Positions 41,341-49,850 of a DNA stretch of 64,000 nt are shown piece after piece. The DNA is taken from NCBI GenBank assembly GCA_002256145.1, contig NKIP01000009.1, positions 1-64,000 on the forward strand. The letters are read 5' to 3'. The translations under genes and the position numbers were made by a program. Below the pieces are notes generated by a model, which saw nothing but the letters and a program-made list of their open reading frames with translations, did not search any database and was not told the DNA's origin. The first letter of the stretch is position 1, and each line of letters opens with the position of its first letter. This DNA is from Comamonadaceae bacterium PBBC1. GTDB lineage: Bacteria; Pseudomonadota; Gammaproteobacteria; Burkholderiales; Burkholderiaceae_C.

Positions 41341-42712
41341 CGGGAAAGCCCCCGCCACTGCCCATCATGCCTTTCATGGCACCCATGCGTTTCATCATCT
41401 TCATCATGCCGCCGCCGGACATCTTTTTCATCATGTCCTGCATCTGCTCAAACTCCTTGAGCATGCGGTTGACGTCCTGCACCTGAACGCCTGCGCCAGC
41501 GGCAATGCGCCGCTTGCGGGTAGCTTTGATCAATTCAGGCTTGCTGCGCTCTTTGGGCGTCATGCTGTGGATGATGCCTTGCTTGCGGCCAATGTCTTTT
41601 TCGACCTTGTCCATGTCCATGGACCCGGCCTTGGCGGTCAACTGGCTGGGCAACTTGTCCATCAGGCTGGACAAACCACCCATTTGTTTCATCTGCTGGA
41701 TCTGGGCCAAAAAGTCGTTCAAGTCAAAACTGCCGCCACTCTTGACCTTGGACGCCAGCTTTTGCGCGGCCTCCATGTCAACACCGGCGGTGACCTGCTC
41801 GACCAGGGCCACGATGTCGCCCATGCCCAGCACCCGGCCCGCGTGGCGCTCGGCGTCGAACACTTCCAGGCCATCAATTTTTTCACTCGTACCCGCAAAC
41901 TTGATGGGCACACCCGTGATCTGGCGCACCGACAGGGCCGCACCACCGCGTGAATCACCGTCCAATTTGGTCAGCACAATACCTGTCAAGGGCAAGGCAT
42001 CACTGAAGGCGCGAGCGGTGTTGGCCGCGTCCTGACCCTGCATGGCATCGACCACGAACAGGGTTTCAACGGGCTTGAGTTCAGCGTGCAGCGCCTTGAT
42101 CTCGGCCATCAGGGCTTCGTCAATCGCCAGGCGACCAGCGGTGTCGACCAGCAACACATCAAAAAAGTGCTTGCGGGCGTAATCGATGGCGGCGCGGGCG
42201 ATGTCGATTGGCTTTTGGTCGGGCGAGCTGGGGAACCATTCGGCACCGGCTTGGGCGGTGACGGTTTTGAGCTGTTCGATGGCGGCGGGGCGGTACACGT
42301 CGCCCGAGACCGTGAGCACTTTCTTTTTGCGCTTTTCAATCAGGTGCTTGGCCAGCTTGGCGGTGGTGGTGGTTTTACCGGCACCTTGCAAACCGGCCAT
42401 CAAAATCACGGCGGGCGGCTGCGCGGCCAGGTTGATGTCCGACACCCCCTCGCCCATGGTGGCGGCCAATTCGCGGTTGACCACACCCACCAGGGCCTGG
42501 CCGGGCTTCAAAGAGCCCATCACCTCTTGGCCCAGGGCTTTGTCTTTCACGCGCGCAATGAAATCGCGCACCACCGGCAGGGCCACATCGGCTTCGAGCA
42601 GGGCCATGCGCACCTCGCGCAGCATGTCGGCCACGTTCGATTCGGTGATGCGGGCCTGTCCGCTGAGGGTCTTGACGAGGCGGGAAAGTTTGTCGGTCAG
42701 GGCGGAAGCCAT
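41327..42712 (-). CDS. ffh: Signal recognition particle protein Ffh
   Basis: 461 aa from ATG 42712 (MASALTDKLSRLVKTL, the usual Ffh opening). NG domain: G1 GLQGAGKTTTTAKLA, DTAGRLAIDEALM, TKLDGDSRGGAALS; methionine-rich M domain with RIAAGAGVQVQDVNRMLKEFEQM and MMKKMSGGGMMKMM. GTPase that binds 4.5S RNA and signal sequences and docks with FtsY. Divergent from ypjD, 78 nt between start codons. The last residues fall inside a REP-like repeat. Confidence 0.97.
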   Translation of the reverse strand: MASALTDKLSRLVKTLSGQARITESNVADMLREVRMALLEADVALPVVRDFIARVKDKALGQEVMGSLKPGQALVGVVNRELAATMGEGVSDINLAAQPPAVILMAGLQGAGKTTTTAKLAKHLIEKRKKKVLTVSGDVYRPAAIEQLKTVTAQAGAEWFPSSPDQKPIDIARAAIDYARKHFFDVLLVDTAGRLAIDEALMAEIKALHAELKPVETLFVVDAMQGQDAANTARAFSDALPLTGIVLTKLDGDSRGGAALSVRQITGVPIKFAGTSEKIDGLEVFDAERHAGRVLGMGDIVALVEQVTAGVDMEAAQKLASKVKSGGSFDLNDFLAQIQQMKQMGGLSSLMDKLPSQLTAKAGSMDMDKVEKDIGRKQGIIHSMTPKERSKPELIKATRKRRIAAGAGVQVQDVNRMLKEFEQMQDMMKKMSGGGMMKMMKRMGAMKGMMGSGGGFPGMPR

Positions 42713-42790
42713 GGGGAATATCCAGAAAAAACCGTTCAAGCGTGTTGGCGAAGCCCCTGTGGCTGCGCCTGAAAGGCTAAACTCGGTGGC

Positions 42791-43594
42791 ATGATTTTAG
42801 CGAGTGCTCCTTTCTGGACGCTGCCCTTCTCTGCATTGGCGGCGCTGACCTATGCCTTGCCCGCTTTGGTGCCTCGACACCTCAGTGATGTCCACGCCAG
42901 ACGACTGTTGCTGCTGGCCTGGGCATTGCACGCGCTGAGTTTGCTGATGTTGCTCATGGGTCCGGTGCGTTTTGGTTTTGCCCCTGCACTGTCGGTCACG
43001 GCTTGGTTGGTGGTCACGGCTTACATGATCGAGACCCAGTTTTTCCCCAAACTCAAGGCCCGCTGGGCCGTGGGGAGTTTGGGTGCCGTCACGGTGGTTT
43101 TGGCTTGGGTCTTTCCCGGTACGCCTTTGACCGCACAAGCTTCGGCCTGGCTGCCCCTGCACTGGGCATTGGGTTTGTCGGCCTACGGCATGTTTGCCGC
43201 GGCTGTGGTCCACGCCTGGATGATGACGCGCACCGAACACGACATCCGTCTGGCCCATGACGCCACCAGCGGCCTTCCTTTGCTCACCCTGGAACGCCTG
43301 ACCTTTCGCTTTGTGACTGCAGGCTTTGTGCTGCTGACGGCCACCTTGGTGGCGGGAGCGCTGTTTGGCGAAGCCTTGTATGGACAAACCCATGCCCAAT
43401 GGCACTGGGACCACAAGCGGGTTTTTGCCCTCTTGTCCTGGATCACTTTTGCCACTTTGTTGATTGGACGCCAGCAATGGGGCTGGCGAGGTCGCCGCGC
43501 CGTGAGGGTGCTCTACATTGGCGCGGCACTGCTGCTCTTGTCCTATGCTGGCTCACGCTTTGTTTTGGAAGTTTTGATCGGGCGCGTTGGATGA
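42791..43594 (+). CDS. ypjD: YpjD-like CcsA/CcmC-fold membrane protein
   Basis: 267 aa, about 8 membrane helices with the cytochrome-c-assembly family pattern: LPLHWALGLSAYGMFAAAVVHAWMM, GFVLLTATLVAGALFGEALYG, HWDHKRVFALLSWITFATLLIGRQQWGWRGRRAVRVLYIGAALLLLSYAGSRFVLE (His and Trp-rich region of heme-handling homologues). ypjD is classically next to ffh, as here. Exact role not established. Stop overlaps the next ATG. Confidence 0.92.
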   Translation: MILASAPFWTLPFSALAALTYALPALVPRHLSDVHARRLLLLAWALHALSLLMLLMGPVRFGFAPALSVTAWLVVTAYMIETQFFPKLKARWAVGSLGAVTVVLAWVFPGTPLTAQASAWLPLHWALGLSAYGMFAAAVVHAWMMTRTEHDIRLAHDATSGLPLLTLERLTFRFVTAGFVLLTATLVAGALFGEALYGQTHAQWHWDHKRVFALLSWITFATLLIGRQQWGWRGRRAVRVLYIGAALLLLSYAGSRFVLEVLIGRVG

Positions 43595-43824
43595 AATATC
43601 TTTTGTTGATTTTGCTGGTATTGGTGGTCATTTGGGCCCTCAAACGAAACCGCAGGGACAAGCCAGCACCTCCCCCACAAGACAGCCCAAACCAGCTTTC
43701 CAACATGGTTGCATGCACACACTGCGGCATCCATCTTCCCCAAGACGAAGCCGTGAACGGTGAAAAAGGCGTGTACTGCAGCACCGATCACCGAACTGCA
43801 GCACAAGACCGCAATCCGTCCTGA
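43591..43824 (+). CDS. PP0621-family small membrane-anchored Cys protein
   Basis: 77 aa. N-terminal membrane helix (MKYLLLILLVLVVIWALKR), a Pro-rich linker, and a C-terminal zinc-ribbon-like CTHCGIHLPQDEAVNGEKGVYCSTDHR. This matches the PP0621 family found between ypjD and downstream genes in beta/gamma-proteobacteria. Role unknown; metal binding through Cys and His is plausible. ATGA overlap with ypjD. Confidence 0.85.
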   Translation: MKYLLLILLVLVVIWALKRNRRDKPAPPPQDSPNQLSNMVACTHCGIHLPQDEAVNGEKGVYCSTDHRTAAQDRNPS

Positions 43825-43859
43825 TCCTTGGCCAGTCATTCTCGTTCTTATTCAATTCT

Positions 43860-44465
43860 GTGGTCCAACAAATCCAGCACTTGGAAAAACCCGTCTCAGA
43901 ACCCATCGGTCTTTGGCAAGATGGTTGGTACCGTCTTGCCACACGCTTGGACTCGCCAAATTTTGGATTGCGACCCAACGGGGCCTGTGTTGACTTGGTG
44001 GTCATCCACTCGATCAGCCTGCCACCCGGCCAATATGGTGGCAACGAAGTTCAAGCGCTGTTTACCAATCAGCTGGACTGGGAGGCTCACCCCTATTTTT
44101 CGCAAATCCGGGGTTTAGAGGTGTCAGCCCATTTTTATATCCGGCGCGACGGCACCCTTTGGCAGTTTGTCAGTATCGATCACCGCGCTTGGCATGCAGG
44201 CCAATCTGAGTACCGGGGCAGAAGCCAATGCAACGATGACTCCATCGGCATAGAACTGGAAGGCCTGGAGGGTGAAACATTTGAAGAGGCTCAGTACACA
44301 CAACTGAGCCAACTTTGCCAAGCCTTGCAGCTTCACTGCCCCATTGCCCATGTCGCGGGGCATGAGCACATTGCCCCAGAAAGAAAACAAGACCCCGGTG
44401 CTGGTTTTGACTGGAATCGTCTGAAATCAATGTTAAATTTCCCACCTAGCGTTTACCCTAGGTAG
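43860..44465 (+). CDS. ampD: 1,6-anhydro-MurNAc-L-alanine amidase AmpD
   Basis: 201 aa. Amidase_2/AmpD motifs: VDLVVIHSISLPPGQYGG (first zinc His), VSAHFYIRRDGTLWQFVSIDHRAWHAGQSEYRGR, and VAGHEHIAPERKQDPGAGFDW (second His and Asp). Cytoplasmic zinc amidase in muropeptide recycling. The frame allows a GTG start at 43860 with roughly 20 extra residues before the usual AmpD start (LWQDGWYRLATR); the true start could be a little downstream. Works in the same recycling pathway as Mpl (54861). Confidence 0.94.
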   Translation: MVQQIQHLEKPVSEPIGLWQDGWYRLATRLDSPNFGLRPNGACVDLVVIHSISLPPGQYGGNEVQALFTNQLDWEAHPYFSQIRGLEVSAHFYIRRDGTLWQFVSIDHRAWHAGQSEYRGRSQCNDDSIGIELEGLEGETFEEAQYTQLSQLCQALQLHCPIAHVAGHEHIAPERKQDPGAGFDWNRLKSMLNFPPSVYPR

Positions 44466-44526
44466 CTCTCAGTTTTTCAATCGGATCGCCGTCCATCTGC
44501 AGATCCGGCATCGCCCCAAAGCATCA

Positions 44527-44556
44527 GGCATGCAAGACGAAAATCACTTGCATGCC
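44527..44556. promoter_or_regulatory. Perfect 10-bp inverted repeat in ampD–nrdA gap
   Basis: GGCATGCAAG (44527-44536) and CTTGCATGCC (44547-44556) are perfect complements separated by 10 bases. There is no T-run, so it is not a standard terminator; it may be an operator or an RNA hairpin. It lies 62 nt after ampD and about 140 nt before the NrdR sites. The rest of the 44466-44827 gap holds a small GGGGC/GCCCC hairpin near 44600 and the nrdA promoter. Confidence 0.5.
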
Positions 44557-44698
44557 CCATCACCACTGACCTTTTCGTGAAAAAACCCATTTTGACGGGG
44601 CTTGAAGCGCCCCATTTCAAGTTCTGAAAAGACCCATCACTCTTGCCCAGTGTGGTCTGGCCCACCTGAGTAGAGTGTGGTGTCTTTTGGAGACGGAT

Positions 44699-44746
44699 AC
44701 ACTACCGGTAGTGGCTTGCCATGCCCTGAGACACCAGATATAGTGT
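44699..44746 (+). promoter_or_regulatory. nrdA promoter with two NrdR boxes
   Basis: Box 1 ACACTACCGGTAGTGG (44699-44714) and box 2 ACACCAGATATAGTGT (44731-44746) match the NrdR consensus and lie 32 bp apart, three helical turns, as in known nrd promoters. A sigma70 promoter TTGCCA (44716-44721), 17-bp spacer, TATAGT (44739-44744) sits between and over them: box 1 abuts the -35 and box 2 covers the -10. The ATP/dATP-sensing NrdR repressor would block RNA polymerase. Predicted start near 44751, 77 nt before nrdA. Confidence 0.88.
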
Positions 44747-44827
44747 CTTTTACAAAATCTCACAATTGATCAAAAGAGGCTTTGCACTCTTTTGATCGGC
44801 CTCATCTTTGACTTTTCCCATACAAAA

Positions 44828-47746
44828 ATGAACATGCAAACCGATCTGACCCCTCCTTTGTCGCCCACCAGCCAGACGAACTTGTCCGAAGCCGATCGTG
44901 CGGGCCATTCTTCTGCGCAACCCTTGAACCATTACCAAATCATTCGCCGCAACGGTGCCGTTGTGCCGTTCGAACCCAGCAAAATCGCCATCGCGATGAT
45001 GAAGGCGTTTTTGGCCGTGCATGGCACCCAAGGCGCTGCGTCCGCCAGCGTGAGAGAGGTGGTAGAGCAACTGACCCAAAACGTGGTTCGTGCACTCATG
45101 CGTTCACGACCCGGGGGAGGCACTTTCCACATTGAAGATGTGCAAGACCAAGTGGAACTGGGTCTGATGCGCAGCAGCAATCACGAAGTCGCTCGCGCCT
45201 ATGTGCTCTACCGTGAACGCCGCACCCAAGAACGCAGCCAACAGTCACATGCTGTGCCTGCCGTTCAAGAGCCCGTGTTGCATGTTCTGGACGGTGGCGA
45301 ACGCGTGGCCTTGGACCTGAATTACCTGAAGTCCTTGATGATCAATGCTTGCGCCGGTTTGGGCCCAGACGTGAGTCCTGAGCCGATCGTGGCGGAAACC
45401 ATGCGCAACCTGTACGACGGTGTGCCCATGGAAGAGGTGTACAAAGCCTCCATCTTGGCATCGCGAACCCTCATTGAAAAAGACCCAGACTACACCTACG
45501 TCACGGCCCGATTGTTGATGCACACCATTGCCAAGGAAATTTTGGGCAAGGAAGTGACCCAAGATCAGATGGCTGGCGAATACATCCAATACTTCCCCAA
45601 GTTCATCCAAAAGGGCATCGACAACGAACTGCTGGACCCCAAACTGGCGCAGTTTGACTTGAAAAAACTGGCAGAAGCGCTCAAGCCTGAACGCGATTTG
45701 CAGTTTGATTATTTGGGTCTGCAAACCCTGTATGACCGTTATTTCCTGCATGTGCGCAAGCAACGCATTGAAATGCCGCAAGCCTTTTTCATGCGTGTGG
45801 CCATGGGTCTGTCGGTCAGCGAGGCCAATCGCGAAGCCCGTGCCATCGAGTTTTACGAAGTGCTGTCCTCCTTCGATTTCATGTCTTCGACGCCGACCTT
45901 GTTCAACAGCGGCACCTTGCGTCCGCAGCTGTCAAGCTGTTACCTGACGACTGTGCCTGACGACCTCGATGGCATCTACGAATCCATCAAAGAAAATGCC
46001 TTGTTGTCCAAGTTCGCAGGAGGATTGGGCAACGACTGGACCCGTGTGCGAGCCATGGGGTCGCACATCAAAGGCACCAATGGCGAATCACAAGGCGTGG
46101 TGCCGTTCCTCAAAGTGGTCAACGACACCGCAGTCGCCGTCAACCAGGGTGGTAAACGCAAAGGCGCGGTTTGCACTTACCTTGAGACTTGGCACCTGGA
46201 CATTGAAGAATTTCTGGAATTGCGCAAAAACACTGGCGATGATCGCCGCCGCACGCACGACATGAACACCGCGAACTGGATTCCTGACCTGTTCATGCGT
46301 CGCGTCATGGAAAAAGGTGACTGGACACTGTTCTCTCCTTCAGATTGCCCAGATTTGCATGACAAGTACGGGGCTGATTTTGAAAAAACCTACACAGCCT
46401 ACGAAGCCAAGGCCGAACGGGGTGAAATCAAACCCAGCAAAAAATTGCCGGCCAATGACTTGTGGCGCAAGATGCTGTCCATGCTGTTTGAAACAGGACA
46501 CCCTTGGATCACCTTCAAGGACCCCTGCAATATCCGTTCACCACAGCAACACGTTGGCGTGGTGCACTCGTCCAATCTGTGCACAGAGATCACACTCAAC
46601 ACCAGCGACACCGAAACTGCCGTATGCAACTTGGGTTCGGTCAACCTGTCCCGTCACCTCAAAGACACGGCCAACGGCAAAGTGCTTGACCACGACAAGC
46701 TCAAAAAGACCATCTCGATTGCCATGCGGATGTTGGACAACGTGATCGACATCAACTACTACGCAGTCAAAAAAGCGCGTGATTCCAATGTGCGTCATCG
46801 GCCTGTGGGCTTGGGTCTCATGGCTTTCCAAGACTCGTTGTATGAAATGCGCATCCCTTACGCTTCGCAAGCAGCGGTGGAATTTGCTGACCGCTCCATG
46901 GAAGCCATTTGCTACTTCGCCTATTGGGCCTCGACCGATTTGGCCAAAGAGCGTGGCGAATACTCTAGCTACAAAGGCTCTTTGTGGGATCGCGGGATTT
47001 TGCCTTTTGACACGATCGACTTGTTGGCACGCGAACGAGGCGGCTATGTTGAGGTCGACCGCTCGTCCACCCTCGATTGGGATGCATTGCGTCAAAAAAT
47101 CAAGACAGACGGCATGCGCAACTCCAACTGTGTCGCCATTGCACCCACAGCCACCATCTCCAACATCATTGGCGTGGATGCGTCCATCGAGCCGTGCTTT
47201 GGCAATCTGTCAGTCAAATCCAATTTGTCAGGCGAATTCACCGTCATCAACAGTTATTTGGTGCGCGATCTGAAGCGCTTGGGCTTGTGGGATGACGTGA
47301 TGGTCATGGACTTGAAGCACTTTGACGGCTCTTTGCGGCCCATCGATCGTGTGCCTCAAGACATCAAAGCGCTCTACGCCACAGCATTTGAAGTCGAAAC
47401 GACTTGGCTTGTAGAGGCCGCAGCTCGGCGTCAAAAATGGATTGACCAAGCCCAATCTCTCAACATTTACATGGCTGGTGCTTCAGGCAAAAAACTCGAT
47501 GACACCTACAAACTTGCATGGCTGAGGGGTCTTAAAACCACTTATTACCTGCGCACATCCAGTGCCACCCAGGTTGAAAAATCCACGGTCAAAGCTGGCT
47601 CACACAATGCGGTGTCTTCTGGCTCTCCCGCTTCTGGCAGCAGTGCTGTGGCATCCACGGTGGCGGCACCGGCCATGAATGCTGTACCCGCAACAGACGT
47701 TAAATTTACAGCCATTGATGATGTTGGCTGTGAAGCCTGTCAGTGA
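44828..47746 (+). CDS. nrdA: Ribonucleotide reductase class Ia, alpha subunit
   Basis: 972 aa from ATG 44828; upstream in-frame codons exist but lack family sequence. N-terminal ATP-cone (YQIIRRNGAVVPFEPSKIAIAMMKAF) for dATP inhibition, the barrel with STPTLFNSGTLRPQLSSCYL (Cys of the active site), GGLGNDWTRVRAMGSHIKGTNGES, NLCTEI (NxCxE radical Cys/Glu), ATISNIIGVDASIEPCFGNL, and the C-terminal redox CxxC in VGCEACQ. A low-complexity Ser/Ala linker precedes the tail. Reduces NDPs to dNDPs with NrdB. Controlled by the NrdR boxes upstream. Confidence 0.97.
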   Translation: MNMQTDLTPPLSPTSQTNLSEADRAGHSSAQPLNHYQIIRRNGAVVPFEPSKIAIAMMKAFLAVHGTQGAASASVREVVEQLTQNVVRALMRSRPGGGTFHIEDVQDQVELGLMRSSNHEVARAYVLYRERRTQERSQQSHAVPAVQEPVLHVLDGGERVALDLNYLKSLMINACAGLGPDVSPEPIVAETMRNLYDGVPMEEVYKASILASRTLIEKDPDYTYVTARLLMHTIAKEILGKEVTQDQMAGEYIQYFPKFIQKGIDNELLDPKLAQFDLKKLAEALKPERDLQFDYLGLQTLYDRYFLHVRKQRIEMPQAFFMRVAMGLSVSEANREARAIEFYEVLSSFDFMSSTPTLFNSGTLRPQLSSCYLTTVPDDLDGIYESIKENALLSKFAGGLGNDWTRVRAMGSHIKGTNGESQGVVPFLKVVNDTAVAVNQGGKRKGAVCTYLETWHLDIEEFLELRKNTGDDRRRTHDMNTANWIPDLFMRRVMEKGDWTLFSPSDCPDLHDKYGADFEKTYTAYEAKAERGEIKPSKKLPANDLWRKMLSMLFETGHPWITFKDPCNIRSPQQHVGVVHSSNLCTEITLNTSDTETAVCNLGSVNLSRHLKDTANGKVLDHDKLKKTISIAMRMLDNVIDINYYAVKKARDSNVRHRPVGLGLMAFQDSLYEMRIPYASQAAVEFADRSMEAICYFAYWASTDLAKERGEYSSYKGSLWDRGILPFDTIDLLARERGGYVEVDRSSTLDWDALRQKIKTDGMRNSNCVAIAPTATISNIIGVDASIEPCFGNLSVKSNLSGEFTVINSYLVRDLKRLGLWDDVMVMDLKHFDGSLRPIDRVPQDIKALYATAFEVETTWLVEAAARRQKWIDQAQSLNIYMAGASGKKLDDTYKLAWLRGLKTTYYLRTSSATQVEKSTVKAGSHNAVSSGSPASGSSAVASTVAAPAMNAVPATDVKFTAIDDVGCEACQ

Positions 47747-47889
47747 TGTCATGACCTCGCATCGCACCGGGCCAGCCTGCAATGTGCGATGCAATTGAAC
47801 AACACTTCAAGCGTGTGGTTTTGCATCATGTCAATGACTTCTTTGCAATTTCACCGCATGCTTTCATAATCTGAGAATTGGAATTTTTT

Positions 47890-49029
47890 ATGTTGTCTTG
47901 GGAAGATCAAGTTAAACCCGCATCGCAAACTGCAATGCCTTCCGTTCATGGCTCTGATGCATCGACCATCACCGAGGCAGCGCTGTTTCACGCCACGACT
48001 TCGGCAGCGCCGCGACGAATGAATGCAGCGGACAAGCGGATCATCAATGGCCAAACCGATGTGAACCAGTTGGTTCCCTTCAAGTACAAATGGGCTTGGG
48101 AAAAATACTTGGCCACTTGCGCGAACCATTGGATGCCGCAAGAAGTCAACATGAACCGAGACATCGCTTTGTGGAAAGATCCCAACGGCCTGACAGAAGA
48201 TGAGCGTCGCATTGTCAAACGCAATCTTGGTTTTTTCGTGACAGCAGACTCTTTGGCTGCCAACAACATCACGCTGGGAACTTACCGGCACATCACAGCA
48301 CCTGAGTGCCGTCAGTTTCTATTGCGTCAAGCCTTTGAAGAAGCCATCCATACCCACGCCTACCAGTACATCGTTGAATCTTTGGGGCTCGATGAAAGCG
48401 AGATTTTCAATGCTTACAACGAAGTCAAATCCATCCGCGACAAAGACGAATTCCTCATTCCCTTTATCAGTGCGATTATGGATCCGCACTTTAAAACCGG
48501 CACATTGGAAAACGATCAGACCTTGCTCAAGTCACTGATTGTTTTCGCCTGCTTGATGGAAGGCTTGTTTTTCTACGTTGGTTTCACACAAATTTTGGCT
48601 TTGGGTCGCCAAAACAAAATGACGGGTGCGGCCGAACAGTACCAATACATTTTGCGCGACGAGTCGATGCATTGCAATTTCGGTATCGACTTGATCAATA
48701 CCGTCAAGCTTGAAAATCCTCAACTCTGGACTGCCGAGTTCAAAGCAGAAATCAATGAGCTTTTCTTGAAGGCAGTGGAACTGGAATACCGTTATGCCGA
48801 AGACACCATGCCCCGCGGTGTGCTGGGCATGAATGCTTCCATGTTCAAAGGCTACTTGCGCTACATTGCCAACCGTCGCGCCACACAAATCGGTTTGGAC
48901 GCCTTGTTCCCCAATGAGGAGAACCCTTTCCCCTGGATGAGCGAAATGATTGATCTGAAAAAAGAGCGTAACTTCTTTGAAACTCGGGTCATCGAATACC
49001 AATCAGGCGGCGCTTTGTCTTGGGATTGA
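47890..49029 (+). CDS. nrdB: Ribonucleotide reductase class Ia, beta subunit
   Basis: 379 aa from ATG 47890. Di-iron ligands and radical Tyr are all in place: VTADSLA (Asp), [12 protein letters not shown] (Glu, His, and the radical Tyr at the E. coli Y122 position), [12 protein letters not shown] (Glu) and [10 protein letters not shown] (Glu, His). The N-terminal 40 residues are variable. Lies 143 nt after nrdA with no own promoter visible, so co-transcribed from the NrdR-controlled promoter. The ribosome site (GGA then T-run) is weak. Confidence 0.97.
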   Translation: MLSWEDQVKPASQTAMPSVHGSDASTITEAALFHATTSAAPRRMNAADKRIINGQTDVNQLVPFKYKWAWEKYLATCANHWMPQEVNMNRDIALWKDPNGLTEDERRIVKRNLGFFVTADSLAANNITLGTYRHITAPECRQFLLRQAFEEAIHTHAYQYIVESLGLDESEIFNAYNEVKSIRDKDEFLIPFISAIMDPHFKTGTLENDQTLLKSLIVFACLMEGLFFYVGFTQILALGRQNKMTGAAEQYQYILRDESMHCNFGIDLINTVKLENPQLWTAEFKAEINELFLKAVELEYRYAEDTMPRGVLGMNASMFKGYLRYIANRRATQIGLDALFPNEENPFPWMSEMIDLKKERNFFETRVIEYQSGGALSWD

Positions 49030-49065
49030 TGGTCTGACCTTCAAAGCAATGAAATCCATTAAACA

Positions 49066-49105
49066 GCCACGCACCACAATGCCCTCGGGTGATGTGGTGT
49101 GTGGC
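49066..49105. other. Strong hairpin between nrdB and histone-like gene
   Basis: Arms 49066-49078 and 49093-49105 (GCCACGCACCACA / TGTGGTGTGTGGC) pair over 13 bp with a single G-T wobble, with an inner CCC/GGG in the loop. It is not followed by a proper T-run, so it might be a weak terminator for nrdAB, an mRNA-stabilising structure, or a processing site. The rest of the 49030-49221 gap shows nothing further. Confidence 0.55.
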
Positions 49106-49221
49106 TTTACTGCGTTCATGGTGCTGAGGAGCCCCTCAACACCATGGATCGTTTTGTGCAGTCCAACAAGCACAAAGCGTTCCCTTTCCGTTGAGATCTC
49201 AACTTGATCAAGGAGAAAATC

Positions 49222-49773
49222 ATGGCAACTGCAAAAAAAGCAACAGCAAAAAAAGCTGCTCCCGCGAAAAAGGCCGCTCCGGCCAAAAAACCTGCAGCTA
49301 AAAAAGCTGTTGTAGCAAAGCAACCCGCAGCCAAAAAAGCTGCTCCGGCCACCAAGGCAGCTCCGGCTAAAAAAGCGGCTGTCGCCAAAAAGCCAGCAGC
49401 TAAAAAAGTAGCACCTGCAACCAAAGCTGCTCCCGCCGCCAAAAAGGCTGCAAGTGCTAAAAAAGCTGCACCAGCTAAAAAAGCCGTAAGCGCTAAAAAA
49501 GCCGCTCCAGCAAAAGCAGCTGCTCCAGCTAAAAAAGCCGTTGCAGCCAAAAAAGCCGCTCCAGCTAAAAAAGTCGCAGCAGCCCCTAAGGCAGCACCTG
49601 CAAAAAAAGCTGCAGCCAAGAAAGCAGCTGTCAAAAAACCAGCAGCCAAAAAAGCCGTTGTAAAGAAGGCAGCCAAAAAACCAGCGGCAAAGAAGGCATC
49701 CAAAGCGCCTGCTGCTCAAACCACTCTGAATCCTCAAGCAGCTTGGCCGTTTCCATCAGCAGCCAAGCCCTGA
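49222..49773 (+). CDS. Histone H1-like lysine/alanine-rich DNA-binding protein
   Basis: 183 aa from ATG 49222 (AAGGAGA 6-12 nt upstream). Made almost entirely of Ala, Lys and Pro: runs of AAKK, PAKKA and PAAKK from residue 5 to about 160, then a non-repetitive tail (APAAQTTLNPQAAWPFPSAAKP). This composition matches the H1-like (BpH1/HC1/AlgP C-terminal type) nucleoid proteins of betaproteobacteria. Binds DNA without sequence specificity and affects gene expression. The repetitive DNA makes copy number changes likely between strains. Ends before a clear terminator. Confidence 0.9.
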   Translation: MATAKKATAKKAAPAKKAAPAKKPAAKKAVVAKQPAAKKAAPATKAAPAKKAAVAKKPAAKKVAPATKAAPAAKKAASAKKAAPAKKAVSAKKAAPAKAAAPAKKAVAAKKAAPAKKVAAAPKAAPAKKAAAKKAAVKKPAAKKAVVKKAAKKPAAKKASKAPAAQTTLNPQAAWPFPSAAKP

Positions 49774-49797
49774 TTCAGCAGGTCATACCTGACCGCC

Positions 49798-49831
49798 AAA
49801 CCCGTCACTGGTTCCAGTGCCGGGTTTTTTT
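49798..49831 (+). terminator. Intrinsic terminator after H1-like gene
   Basis: Stem AAACCCG-CACTGG / CCAGTG-CGGGTTT with one internal mismatch, a 2-base loop, followed by a run of T to 49831. It closes the histone-like gene 24 nt after its stop and also separates it from the convergent DUF3426 gene. Confidence 0.9.
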
Positions 49832-49850
49832 GTGAAAAAAAAGGATTGAC

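Noticed and set aside
49222..49773. Non-coding tandem repeat instead of a gene
   Set aside because: The frame is fully open, has a strong SD and terminator, and matches the known composition of bacterial H1-like proteins.
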